In this document: positions 55,384-62,913 of the stretch, piece after piece
Layout of the letters: every line of letters begins with the position of its first letter
How positions within the stretch are numbered: the stretch's first letter is position 1
Assembly: GCF_047654805.1 (NCBI RefSeq)
Contig: NZ_JASGIV010000001.1
Coordinates: 5,332,001-5,396,000 of the forward strand
Reading direction: 5' to 3'
Length of the DNA: 64,000 bases
From: Pelomonas sp047654805
GTDB taxonomy: Bacteria; Pseudomonadota; Gammaproteobacteria; Burkholderiales; Burkholderiaceae_C
Made by a program: the position numbers and the translations under genes
Notes under the pieces: model-generated
Database searches by the model: none
Told to the model about the DNA's origin: nothing
The model's input: the letters and a program-made list of their open reading frames with translations, nothing else

Positions 55384-55415
55384 AAGCCCGGTCTCCCGCA
55401 GGAACCGGGCTTTTT
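55384..55415 (+). terminator. Perfect intrinsic terminator ahead of the tRNA array
   Basis: A 9-bp perfect stem AAGCCCGGT/ACCGGGCTT (55384-55392 and 55404-55412) with an 11-nt loop and five T residues on the plus strand. It should stop rightward transcription that begins at the divergent promoter region, 223 bp before the first tRNA. It either ends a short independent RNA or acts as an attenuator for the tRNA-rtcB transcript. Confidence 0.85.
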
Positions 55416-55638
55416 GCTTGGCTCCTGCTGTTCAGGTCGATTCACCAAGCCGGGCGCCGACGGGCGCTGTCGAGGGGAGAGTCGCACCGGATGCCATCTC
55501 GGGTGTGCCCGTGCACAAGCACTGGTCTGCCTGGTGTGCATGTGTGCCCCAGCACGTTCTGCAGACGGAGCCGGCATGCAGCGGTTCAGCCGAGATCGCC
55601 TCGCATGGATCGCGTGCGGACACAGCCGAGATGACATC

Positions 55639-55715
55639 GCCTCGTTAGCTCAGTGGAGAAGAGCGCCGGCCTACGAAGCCGGAGGTCGGAGGTTCGACCC
55701 CTTCACGAGGCGCCA
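55639..55715 (+). tRNA. tRNA-Arg (ACG)
   Basis: Complete cloverleaf: acceptor GCCTCGT/ACGAGGC, D arm GCTC/GAGC, anticodon stem CCGGC/GCCGG with loop CTACGAA (T33, anticodon ACG), T arm GGAGG/CCTTC with TTCGACC, discriminator G and encoded CCA. First of the array. Acceptor and arm sequences look unlike the usual betaproteobacterial tRNA-Arg(ACG), as expected of a mobile-element or phage-type tRNA. Confidence 0.88.
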
Positions 55716-55742
55716 GGAACAGCGGAGATCGTTCCGCATCAC

Positions 55743-55827
55743 GGACGCTTGGCAGAGTTGGTCGATTGCACCTGGCTGTAAACCAGGTCCTTATGGCACG
55801 GTGGTTCGAATCCATCAGCGTCCACCA
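55743..55827 (+). tRNA. tRNA-Tyr (GTA)
   Basis: Acceptor GGACGCT/AGCGTCC, anticodon stem CCTGG/CCAGG with loop CTGTAAA (anticodon GTA), a 12-nt variable region, T arm GGTGG/CCATC with TTCGAAT, discriminator A and encoded CCA. The D stem is GCAG/TTGC with one G-T pair. The variable arm is short for a class II tRNA-Tyr. Confidence 0.85.
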
Positions 55828-55837
55828 CATCAACAAC

Positions 55838-55912
55838 GTCCCGTTGGACTTCCGGTGAGGTCCTCGGACCTTCAAGCCGAAGAGGCGGGTTCGACTCCCG
55901 CACGGGATGCCA
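55838..55912 (+). tRNA. Non-canonical tRNA-Glu (TTC)
   Basis: Acceptor GTCCCGT/ACGGGAT (first pair G-T), D stem GACT/GGTC, T arm GCGGG/CCCGC with TTCGACT, discriminator G and encoded CCA. The anticodon stem TCGGA/GCCGA has a mismatch next to the loop, and the loop CCTTCAA places C, not the almost universal T, at position 33 before anticodon TTC. Translation activity is therefore doubtful. Confidence 0.7.
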
Positions 55913-55921
55913 GTACCAGAA

Positions 55922-55951
55922 GCCTGTCGTCGAGCTCACGCTTCGACAGGC
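55922..55951 (+). other. Hairpin between tRNA-Glu and tRNA-Pro genes
   Basis: An 8-bp perfect inverted repeat GCCTGTCG/CGACAGGC with a 14-nt loop. It stands in the longest spacer (111 bp) of the array's tRNA-dense half, has no T-tract, and may be a processing signal or the remnant of a deleted tRNA. Confidence 0.5.
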
Positions 55952-56023
55952 GCAAACCGGCCGCAACGATTGGGCGGCGTCGGAACCCGTCACCGACAAC
56001 CATTCAGAGCATTGAAGGATGAC

Positions 56024-56100
56024 CCGTGTGTGGCGCAATCAGGGAGCGCTGCTGCTTTGGGAGCAGAGGGTTGCAGGTTCGAGCCCTGCCGCACGGACCA
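56024..56100 (+). tRNA. tRNA-Pro (TGG)
   Basis: Acceptor CCGTGTG/CGCACGG (one G-T pair), D stem GCGC/GCGC, anticodon loop TTTGGGA (anticodon TGG) closed by GCTGC/GCAGA with an outer mismatch, T arm GCAGG/CCTGC with TTCGAGC, discriminator A and encoded CCA. The anticodon loop is identical to that of standard tRNA-Pro(TGG). Confidence 0.85.
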
Positions 56101-56111
56101 GTAGTGAAGTA

Positions 56112-56187
56112 GCCGCCATAGCTCAGTTGGAAGAGTGCCGGTCTGTCGAACCGGAGGCCGCGGGATCGAAGCCCGCTGGCGGCGCCA
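56112..56187 (+). tRNA. tRNA-Asp (GTC) with altered T loop
   Basis: Acceptor GCCGCCA/TGGCGGC, D stem GCTC/GAGT, anticodon stem CCGGT/ACCGG with loop CTGTCGA (anticodon GTC), T stem GCGGG/CCCGC, discriminator G and encoded CCA. The T loop reads ATCGAAG, so T54 of the TTC signature is replaced by A, which would weaken the T54-A58 pair. It is 12 bp after tRNA-Pro. Confidence 0.8.
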
Positions 56188-56206
56188 GTTTGAAGATGAC
56201 GTGTGT

Positions 56207-56290
56207 TTGGGGTTGACCGTCGCCTAGTGGCCTAAGGCTCAAGGTCGTGACCCTTGCATCACCGGTTCGAATCCGGTCGGTCAACCCCAA
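56207..56290 (+). tRNA. tRNA-His-like (GTG) with a 13-bp extended acceptor helix
   Basis: Core acceptor TTGACCG/CGGTCAA, D stem GCCT/AGGC, perfect anticodon stem CAAGG/CCTTG with loop TCGTGAC (anticodon GTG, but C at position 33), T arm ACCGG/CCGGT with TTCGAAT. Complementarity continues outward through GGGG/CCCC and TT/AA, so the end helix is 13 bp instead of 7 or 8. The 3' end reads CCCCA rather than the CCCA of ordinary tRNA-His. The true tRNA boundaries are probably near 56212 and 56289. Confidence 0.7.
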
Positions 56291-56301
56291 GCGCATCCGC
56301 A

Positions 56302-56386
56302 CCCCTCGTGGCGGAAATGGCAGACGCAACGGTCTCAGAAGCCGTGGCCGCAAGGCATGCCCGTTCGACCCGGGCCGAGGGGACCA
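56302..56386 (+). tRNA. tRNA-Leu (CAG)
   Basis: Class II tRNA: acceptor CCCCTCG/CGAGGGG, D arm GCG...CGC, anticodon stem ACGGT/GCCGT with loop CTCAGAA (anticodon CAG), a long variable arm of about 15 nt, T arm GCCCG/CGGGC with TTCGACC, discriminator A and encoded CCA. It is followed after 9 bp by a ribosome-site-like AGGAG and an ATG. Confidence 0.85.
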
Positions 56387-56405
56387 ACACAGTCAGGAGA
56401 ACACC

Positions 56406-56474
56406 ATGAAGAAGATCCAGAACGACCACAGCTTTCGAGGTCATGAGCAAACGCCGCAAGGGTTTCCCGTCTGA
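56406..56474 (+). CDS. 22-codon ORF with strong ribosome site in the tRNA array
   Basis: ATG at 56406 follows AGGAG at a 6-7 bp spacing in the leader GGAGAACACCATGAA. Nearly the same leader, AGAGAACACCATGAA, is found before rtcB at 57059-57073. The frame reads MKKIQNDHSFRGHEQ and stops at 56474, overlapping the SEC-C frame. It may be the original N-terminus of the SEC-C gene, now separated by a frameshift, or a short leader peptide. Confidence 0.35.
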   Translation: MKKIQNDHSFRGHEQTPQGFPV

Positions 56475-56619
56475 AACGCAGGTCAAGCGCGGTGACCGCA
56501 TCGTGGGCGGCCACAAGGAGCTGCTCGAGAAGCTCGGTCGCAATGACCCCTGCCCCTGCGGCTCAGGGAGGACGTTTCAAGCGCTGCTGCCTGAGCGGCG
56601 GCTACTTTTGACGGCGTGA
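56443..56619 (+). pseudogene. Frameshifted SEC-C mini-protein gene
   Basis: From ATG 56443 the frame encodes MSKRRKGFPSETQVKRGD, then HKELLEKLGRNDPCPCGSGR, the first half of a SEC-C zinc motif. It then continues with unrelated residues to 56619. Skipping one base after GSGR restores RFKRCCLSGGYF and a TGA at 56611, the exact second half of the motif. So one inserted base around 56570 breaks the gene. An intact product would be about 55 residues. The position between tRNAs and rtcB suggests a small RNA- or ribosome-associated factor of the island. Confidence 0.7.
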
Positions 56620-56666
56620 ACCGGCATCACTACCAGCGATGACCATGTCCCGTTCTGCATCCCAGG

Positions 56667-56740
56667 TGGGGCGTGGCTCAACTGGAAGAGCCGTGGACTT
56701 CGACGCTCGTGGTCGCGGATTCGAGTCGCCAGTCCCAGAT
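56667..56740 (+). pseudogene. Degenerate tRNA-like sequence
   Basis: A tRNA-like piece with partial acceptor pairing (TGGGGC with GTCCCA), an intact D arm GCTC-AACTGGAA-GAGC and a TTCGAGT T-loop sequence. The anticodon stem (around GTGGACTTCGACGC) and T stem do not pair and no CCA follows. I read it as a decayed tRNA; the anticodon cannot be called. Confidence 0.5.
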
Positions 56741-56743
56741 CAT

Positions 56744-56775
56744 GGGTACGGTAGCTCGGTGGCAGAGCTTGACGT
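56744..56775 (+). pseudogene. 5' tRNA-half-like sequence
   Basis: GGGTACG followed by GTAGCTCGGTGGCAGAGCT looks like a tRNA acceptor 5' strand and D arm (AGCTC/GAGCT), but no anticodon arm follows. A separate short hairpin, CCCTTGTC/GACAGGG, begins just after. See also the 3' half at 56983-57047. Confidence 0.45.
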
Positions 56776-56982
56776 GTCACCACCCCTTGTCGCGACAGGG
56801 CATCACCTTTGACTTCGGGCGCGCTGGCACAGAAGGGAGCGCCACTGCCAAAAATGAATGACATGCCGGCAGCCTGGGTAGCGCCAGGTGCGGCAGGCAA
56901 GTTGGTCGGCGAGCACGGTTGAGGATGCAGGTGCCGGCTCCGATGACGGGTCGTCACTGGCGCGCGTTTCCAATCGCCGACG

Positions 56983-57047
56983 AGGCCACTGGCCTAGAAA
57001 CCGTGGTTGCTGCATTGATGTGGGTTCGAATCCCGTCGCGTCCACCA
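56983..57047 (+). pseudogene. 3' tRNA-half-like sequence ending in CCA
   Basis: A T arm GTGGG-TTCGAAT-CCCGT (two G-T pairs), acceptor 3' strand CGCGTCC, discriminator A and encoded CCA end at 57047, 21 bp before the rtcB start codon. A loosely paired anticodon-like hairpin with loop near CCTAGAA precedes it, but there is no D arm or matching 5' acceptor strand next to it. The 3' strand pairs, with two G-T pairs and one mismatch, with GGGTACG at 56744-56750, which suggests an interrupted or split tRNA. Confidence 0.5.
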
Positions 57048-57068
57048 AGAATTCCTGAAGAGAACACC

Positions 57069-58286
<1,218 letters not shown>

Positions 58287-58343
58287 GCAGGTGAGAGCTT
58301 TCTGCTCTTACCCACTCAGCCGAAACCAATGAGGAGGGAGGGC

Positions 58344-59159
58344 ATGAAAAGGGAATCCGTGCTGAGCGCCCATCCGGTATCGGATGAGATGCGCGCTACC
58401 GTGCTGCAGAACCTGGCGGCGCTGGAGCAACAGCACCAGGTGAAGGTGCTGTTCGCCTGCGAATCCGGCAGCCGCGGCTGGGGCTTCGCGTCGCCTGACA
58501 GCGACTACGACGTGCGGTTCATCTATGTGAACCGCCTGCCTTGGTACCTGACCGTGGAGCCGGGCCGGGATGTCATCGAGCAGCCGATCAGCGGCGAGCT
58601 GGACATCAACGGCTGGGACCTGCGCAAGACGCTGCAGCTGCTGAAGGAATCCAACCCGACGCTGCTGGAGTGGTTGCGCTCGCCCATCGTCTATCAGCAG
58701 GACGTCGGGTGGGTCTCGCGTCTGCGCACACTGGCCGAGGAGGGCTTCTCGCCGGTGCGGGGCTATCACCACTATGTGTCGATGGCCAAGAAGAACCTGC
58801 GGGAGCACTTGTACGGCGAAGTCGTGCGATACAAAAAGTACCTCTACGTGCTGCGCCCGCTGCTCGCGGCGCGGTGGATCCGCGAAGGGCGCGGCGTGCC
58901 GCCGATGCGCTTTGCCGAGCTCGCCACCCAGACGCTGACCGACCGCACCGTGCTCGACGAGGTCAACGCGTTGTTGGAGATCAAGATGCGTGCCGGCGAA
59001 TCGGCGACGAGCCCGCGCTGGGTGGGTATCCACAGTTTCATCGAATCCGAGCTTGTTGATGCAATGAGCTTCGCACCGGACAAGGGGCCGAAGGCGGACG
59101 GACGGCTGCTGGACCGGTACCTGCATGACGCCGTTCTGCACTTCGGCGCAGAAGCCTAG
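58344..59159 (+). CDS. RlaP-type (COG3541/YcgL) nucleotidyltransferase
   Basis: A 271-residue DNA polymerase beta-superfamily nucleotidyltransferase. The catalytic motif is FACESGSRGWGFASPDSDYDVRFIYV (GS...DxD, residues about 39-60). A helical C-terminal part follows, with KKNLREHLYGEVVRYKKYLYVLRPLLAARWI. This is the family found beside RNA ligases (RlaP) and thought to add nucleotides to damaged RNA ends; the activity is inferred. The start at 58344 is chosen because GGAGGGAGG lies just before it and after the earlier in-frame ATG at 58329. rtcA follows after 20 bp. Confidence 0.88.
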   Translation: MKRESVLSAHPVSDEMRATVLQNLAALEQQHQVKVLFACESGSRGWGFASPDSDYDVRFIYVNRLPWYLTVEPGRDVIEQPISGELDINGWDLRKTLQLLKESNPTLLEWLRSPIVYQQDVGWVSRLRTLAEEGFSPVRGYHHYVSMAKKNLREHLYGEVVRYKKYLYVLRPLLAARWIREGRGVPPMRFAELATQTLTDRTVLDEVNALLEIKMRAGESATSPRWVGIHSFIESELVDAMSFAPDKGPKADGRLLDRYLHDAVLHFGAEA

Positions 59160-59179
59160 AACAACAAGAGAAGAAGAAC

Positions 59180-59863
59180 ATGATCGAGATCGACGGCTCC
59201 GTCGGCGAGGGCGGAGGACAAATCCTGCGGACTTCGCTGCGGACTTCGCTGGCCCTGTCCATGTGCACGGGCCAGCCCTTCACGCTGACCAAGATCCGCG
59301 CCGGCCGCGCCAAGCCGGGCCTGATGCGCCAACACCTGACCTGCGTGACTGCGGCCGTCGAGGTGTGTGGTGCGCAAGTCGAGGGCGCCGAGCTCAGCTC
59401 GCAAGCCCTGACCTTCACGCCGGGCCCGGTACAGGCAGGTGACTACGTCTTCAACGTTGGTACCGCCGGCAGCTGCACGCTGGTGCTGCAAACTGTCTGG
59501 CCCGCGTTGATGTTGGCCGATTCAACCAGCCGGCTGAGGCTGGGTGGTGGCACGCACAACCCGATGGCGCCACCCTTCCACTTCCTGGAGCGCAGCTACG
59601 CGCCACTGCTGCGCAAGCTCGGCGCGGAGGCCGACCTTGTGCTGCGCCGGCTGGGCTTCTACCCGGCTGGCGGCGGTGAGATCGAAGCCACGATCTGGCC
59701 GGCCAGGGACAGCCTGCAACCTTTCGACTTGAATGATCGTGGGGCCAAGCTGGGGAGCTTTGCTGAGTGCTTCGCACCGGCGCTGCCGCGCTCTGTTGTT
59801 CGTCGCGAGTTGGAGCAGCTGGGTGCGAGCCTGGCCTGGACCGACAGCCAGCTGCGACCCCGG
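59180..59863 (+). pseudogene. rtcA: RNA 3'-terminal phosphate cyclase, 5' part (split by IS21)
   Basis: First 228 codons of rtcA, the enzyme that uses ATP to convert RNA 3'-phosphates into 2',3'-cyclic ends, a substrate form for RtcB. Visible motifs are MIEIDGSVGEGGGQILRTS, KIRAGRAKPGLMRQHL and GGTHNPMAPPFHFLERSYAP. The catalytic His region and C-terminus are missing because the IS21 element begins at about 59864; translation would run 21 codons into the element, to 59926. A 12-bp exact tandem duplication (CTGCGGACTTCG at 59225-59236 and 59237-59248) adds an extra LRTS. The rest of the gene resumes at 62449 in the same reading frame if the element is removed. Confidence 0.93.
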
Positions 59864-60012
59864 CGGCCACCCAAAGTGCCCCACTTATGGCCACTCAAAC
59901 TGCTCCACCCGGCCGGGGTGAATTGACCCGCTGAGCACGGTCGGTCAGGCGCCTCAGCCCTGACGAAGGCAGGACGTAACTTCCCGCCCCTCGACAGAGG
60001 GGGATTCACGAG

Positions 60013-61626
60013 GTGAACGTCTTGAAGCCGCATCTACAAACCACGATCTGGACGCTCCTGCGCGCGGGCAACAGCCAGCGCGAGATCGAGCGCCGAACCG
60101 GCATCTCCCGCCACACGATCCGCGACTACGCCAAGCGCTTCGCGGCGCAAGCGGATCCGCCCCAGGAATCAAACTGCCCCGGGGTGGCCACCGGCTCTGA
60201 GGCTGGCTCACCCAGTCAAACTGCTCCACCCCGGCCACCGGCTTTGCCACAGGGCGCAACCTCGGCGGCGTCGCTGTGCGAGCCCCATCGCACCTTTGTC
60301 GAAGCGCAGCTGCGCCTAGGCCGCAACGCCGTGGCCATCTACCAGGAGTTGGTGGACGAACACGGCTTTGCCGGCCGGTACAACTCCGTCAAGCGCTTCG
60401 TCGCTCGATTGCGGGTGCACGCTCCTGAGCAGTTCGACCGACTGAGCTTCGCACCGGGCGAGGAGATGCAGGTCGACTACGGCGAGGGCGCGCCCACGCT
60501 CGTGCCGGGCACGAACCGCTACCGCAAGCCGCGGCTGTTCGTGGCGACGCTGCGCTACTCGCGGCGCAGCTATCGGCGTGTGGTGTGGGTGTCGAGCCAG
60601 CAGGTCTGGGCCGAGCTGCACGAGCAGGCCTGGCGGTACTTCGGCGGCTCATGCCGCTACGTGGTGCTGGACAACCTCAAGGAAGGCGTGATCAAGCCTG
60701 ACTTGTACGAGCCCGAACTCAATGCCGTGTACGCCGCCACGCTGGCGCACTACGAGGTGGTGGCAGACCCGGCTCGGGTGCGTGACCCCAACCGCAAAGG
60801 TACCGTCGAGAACGCGATCGGTCACACCCAAGGCACGGCCTTGAAAGGCAAGCGCTTCCAGACCTTGGAGGCGCAGAACGAGTACCTGGAGCACTGGGAG
60901 ACGAAGTGGGCGGCGCCACGCATCCACGGCGCGGAGCGCCGCCAGGTGCAGGCGATGTTCGAGGAGGAGCGGGCGCATCTGCAGCCGTTGCCGCCGCTCC
61001 CGATGCAGTACTTCCGCGACGAGCAGCGCACCGTCTGCGACGACGGCTGCATCCAGGTGGCCCACAGCAGCTACGCCGCGCGTCCCGCGGCCATTGGCAC
61101 CAAGGTGTTGGTGCGCATCTTCGAGCGGCGCCTGGAGATCCGCGATCTCAAGACCCAGGCGCTGCTTCGCACGCACACGAAGGCCGAGCGCCCCGGCACG
61201 GTGGTGCTGCCAAACGACGAGCGGGTCTTCAATCCCTCTCGACAGACGCGTCAGATCCTCGCCCAAGCCCAGGCCATTGGCGCCGATGCCGAGCGGCTGT
61301 GCCAGCTGCTGTTCAGCATCGAGGGCCGCGTCGGCCAGCGCAAGCTGTGGGGCATCGTGCACCTGGCCGAGCGTCATCCACGGCAGCTCGTCAACGCCGC
61401 GTGCGCCCAGGCGCTGGACGACGGCGTCTACAGCTATCGCCACGTCAAGCTCGTCACAGAGCAGCGGGTGGCGCTGGCACTGAAGCGTCTGGAGCAAATG
61501 GCGCCCAACGCAGACGCCTGCGACGGACTACCCACGCAGTCGCACGCCCTCATCCGCAGTCCTCACGAGTACGGCGAGCTGTTCGCCAAATCCGCCGCCG
61601 CCAATCAAGGAGACCTCCTCGCATGA
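60013..61626 (+). CDS. istA: IS21-family transposase IstA
   Basis: DDE transposase of 537 residues beginning at GTG 60013 (MNVLKPHLQTTIWTLLRAGNSQREIERRTGISRHTIRDYAKRF: helix-turn-helix). The catalytic core begins near MQVDYGEGA and continues through VVLDNLKEGVIKPDLYEPELNAVYAATLAHYEVVADPARVRDPNRKGTVENAIGHTQG in family pattern, with the last acidic residue in TVENAIG. Between the HTH and the core (about residues 50-90) there is a proline-rich linker whose DNA contains two additional copies of the terminal repeat unit. The stop overlaps the istB start (ATGA). Confidence 0.95.
   Translation: MNVLKPHLQTTIWTLLRAGNSQREIERRTGISRHTIRDYAKRFAAQADPPQESNCPGVATGSEAGSPSQTAPPRPPALPQGATSAASLCEPHRTFVEAQLRLGRNAVAIYQELVDEHGFAGRYNSVKRFVARLRVHAPEQFDRLSFAPGEEMQVDYGEGAPTLVPGTNRYRKPRLFVATLRYSRRSYRRVVWVSSQQVWAELHEQAWRYFGGSCRYVVLDNLKEGVIKPDLYEPELNAVYAATLAHYEVVADPARVRDPNRKGTVENAIGHTQGTALKGKRFQTLEAQNEYLEHWETKWAAPRIHGAERRQVQAMFEEERAHLQPLPPLPMQYFRDEQRTVCDDGCIQVAHSSYAARPAAIGTKVLVRIFERRLEIRDLKTQALLRTHTKAERPGTVVLPNDERVFNPSRQTRQILAQAQAIGADAERLCQLLFSIEGRVGQRKLWGIVHLAERHPRQLVNAACAQALDDGVYSYRHVKLVTEQRVALALKRLEQMAPNADACDGLPTQSHALIRSPHEYGELFAKSAAANQGDLLA
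60170..60240 (+). repeat. Internal copies of the IS21 end repeat within istA
   Basis: CAAACTGCCCCGGGGTGGCC begins at 60170 and CAAACTGCTCCACCCCGGCC at 60217, both followed by ACCGG. They match the repeat unit at the left end (59896-59910) and both right-end units. The copies lie in frame inside istA and encode the linker CPGVATGSEAGSPSQTAPPR. They may be additional transposase binding sites or remnants of a slipped duplication of the end. Confidence 0.6.
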
Positions 61627-62387
61627 ACACGCAAGACATCGAGAACACGCTGCGCAAGCTGCGCCTGTCGGGCATGGCCCAGACTCTGCAAACCCGCGTC
61701 ATGCAGGCCCAGGCCGCGCAGGAGCCGTTCTTGGACACACTGACCGCACTGCTGCAGGACGAGCTGGACCGTCGCCGCAGCCGCCTCATGGCACGCCGCT
61801 TCAAGCTCTCCGGCCTGGACGAGAAGCTGTCGCTGGCGGACTTCGACTGGCGCTTCAACCCGAAGCTGCCGCGCGGCGCCTGCTTCGAGCTGCACAGCTT
61901 GAAGTTCATTGCCGAAGGCAACAACGCGCTGCTGGTCGGCAAGCCCGGCACGGGCAAGAGCCACATCGCAAAGGCGGTGGCCTACCAGGCTACCTTGCAG
62001 GGCTACGACGTTGCCTACGTCGAAGCCGACGCGGTCATGGCCCGCCACGCTCTCGCGGAGCCCGACGAACGCGCCCGGCTGCTCAAGGGCTGGGTGGCAG
62101 CGGATCTGCTGCTGTTGGACGATCTGTTCCTGGCCCGCAAGATTGGCGAGCACGCCGCGGAGCTGCTGCAGACGCTGGTCCATCAGCGCTACAAGCTGCG
62201 CCGCTCCATCGTCATCACGTCCAACCGGATCGTCCAGGACTGGGGCCGCTACCTTGGCGACGCCACCATGGCCACAACCATCCTGGACCGCCTCATGCAT
62301 CGCTGCGCGATGCTCGAGTTCGAGGGCAAGAGCTACCGGCTGAAGGAGGCGTCCGCGCGCCTGGTCATGACCTCAGACCCCACATAA
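61623..62387 (+). CDS. istB: IS21-family helper ATPase IstB
   Basis: AAA+ ATPase of 254 residues that assists target capture by IstA. Walker A is LLVGKPGTGKSHIAKAVAY near residue 103, Walker B is LLLLDDLFLARK, and the sensor region is SIVITSNRIVQDWGRYLGD. It is coupled to istA by an ATGA overlap. Length and motifs are normal, so the element may still be active. Confidence 0.96.
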   Translation: MNTQDIENTLRKLRLSGMAQTLQTRVMQAQAAQEPFLDTLTALLQDELDRRRSRLMARRFKLSGLDEKLSLADFDWRFNPKLPRGACFELHSLKFIAEGNNALLVGKPGTGKSHIAKAVAYQATLQGYDVAYVEADAVMARHALAEPDERARLLKGWVAADLLLLDDLFLARKIGEHAAELLQTLVHQRYKLRRSIVITSNRIVQDWGRYLGDATMATTILDRLMHRCAMLEFEGKSYRLKEASARLVMTSDPT

Positions 62388-62448
62388 TTCCCTCGTCCTG
62401 CCCGGAGCAGTTTGGGTGGCCACGAGTGGAGCAGTTTGGGGTGGCCAT

Positions 62449-62853
62449 CGGGGGCTGCGAGAAGCCGCCTGTCGCCAGAACGAAGGCCCGGGCAATGCGT
62501 TGCTGGCGACCCTGGCCTACGAGAACGTCAGCGAAGTGTTCACGGCCTTCGGCGATAAGGGCGTCAGCGCGGAACAGGTGGCTCGGGAGGTGGTGCGTGA
62601 AGTCCGCGCCTTCCAGGTCAGCAGCGCAGCCCTGGGCCCTCATCTCACGGATCAGTGGGTGCTACCCCTGTCCCTGGCCGTTTGGCAGCGTCAACGCGGC
62701 GCCTGCTACACCGCCACCGAGCTGACCGATCACGCAACAACAAACTTCGAAACTATCCAGAGGTTCTTGCCGGTGCGCATCCAGACGGCGAAGGCCGGCG
62801 AAGGCTGGCGGGTCGTGGTCGCGCCGTTATTTGGTCGCCGAGGTTTGCCATGA
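62449..62853 (+). pseudogene. rtcA: RNA 3'-terminal phosphate cyclase, 3' part (after IS21)
   Basis: The remaining codons of rtcA after the IS21 element: RGLREAACRQNEGPGNALLA, then VSEVFTAFGDKGVSAEQVAREVVREVRAF, LTDQWVLPLSLAVW and TNFETIQRFLPVRI, which correspond to the C-terminal half of RtcA (QGPGN, FT.FGEKGV and ADQL..P.AL blocks). Joined to codons 1-228 the whole protein would be about 360 residues, close to the family's usual 340. The LAVWQRQRGACYTATEL segment lacks the Gly-rich turn seen in most RtcA but otherwise looks intact. It has no start of its own outside IS sequence. Confidence 0.9.
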
Positions 62854-62913
62854 CTGCCTCGGCCGCTGCTCGCCAGCCGATGACAGCTCAGGCCTGGCTT
62901 TCGGGGATGCCAG

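Larger units (their letters stand above)
59864..62448 (+). mobile_element. IS21-family insertion sequence with istA and istB
   Basis: A 2.6-kb element inserted in rtcA. The ends are related inverted repeats: left GGCCACCCAAAGTGCCCCAC followed by GGCCACTCAAACTGCTCCAC, and right (on the complement) GGCCACCCCAAACTGCTCC and GGCCACCCAAACTGCTCC. Each end has two copies of the unit. A CGG triplet borders the element on both sides, and joining the flanks at that triplet restores the rtcA frame, but a 3-bp duplication is shorter than usual for IS21, so the exact ends may differ by a base or two. Confidence 0.9.

Noticed and set aside
55636..57050. Several short frames on both strands through the tRNA array
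   Set aside because: They coincide with tRNA stems and are explained by the tRNA genes; none has a ribosome site except those at 56406 and 56443.
59864..62448. Composite transposon or integrative element carrying rtcB
   Set aside because: Only one IS21 copy is seen, it lies inside rtcA, and no second copy or integrase flanks the island in this window.
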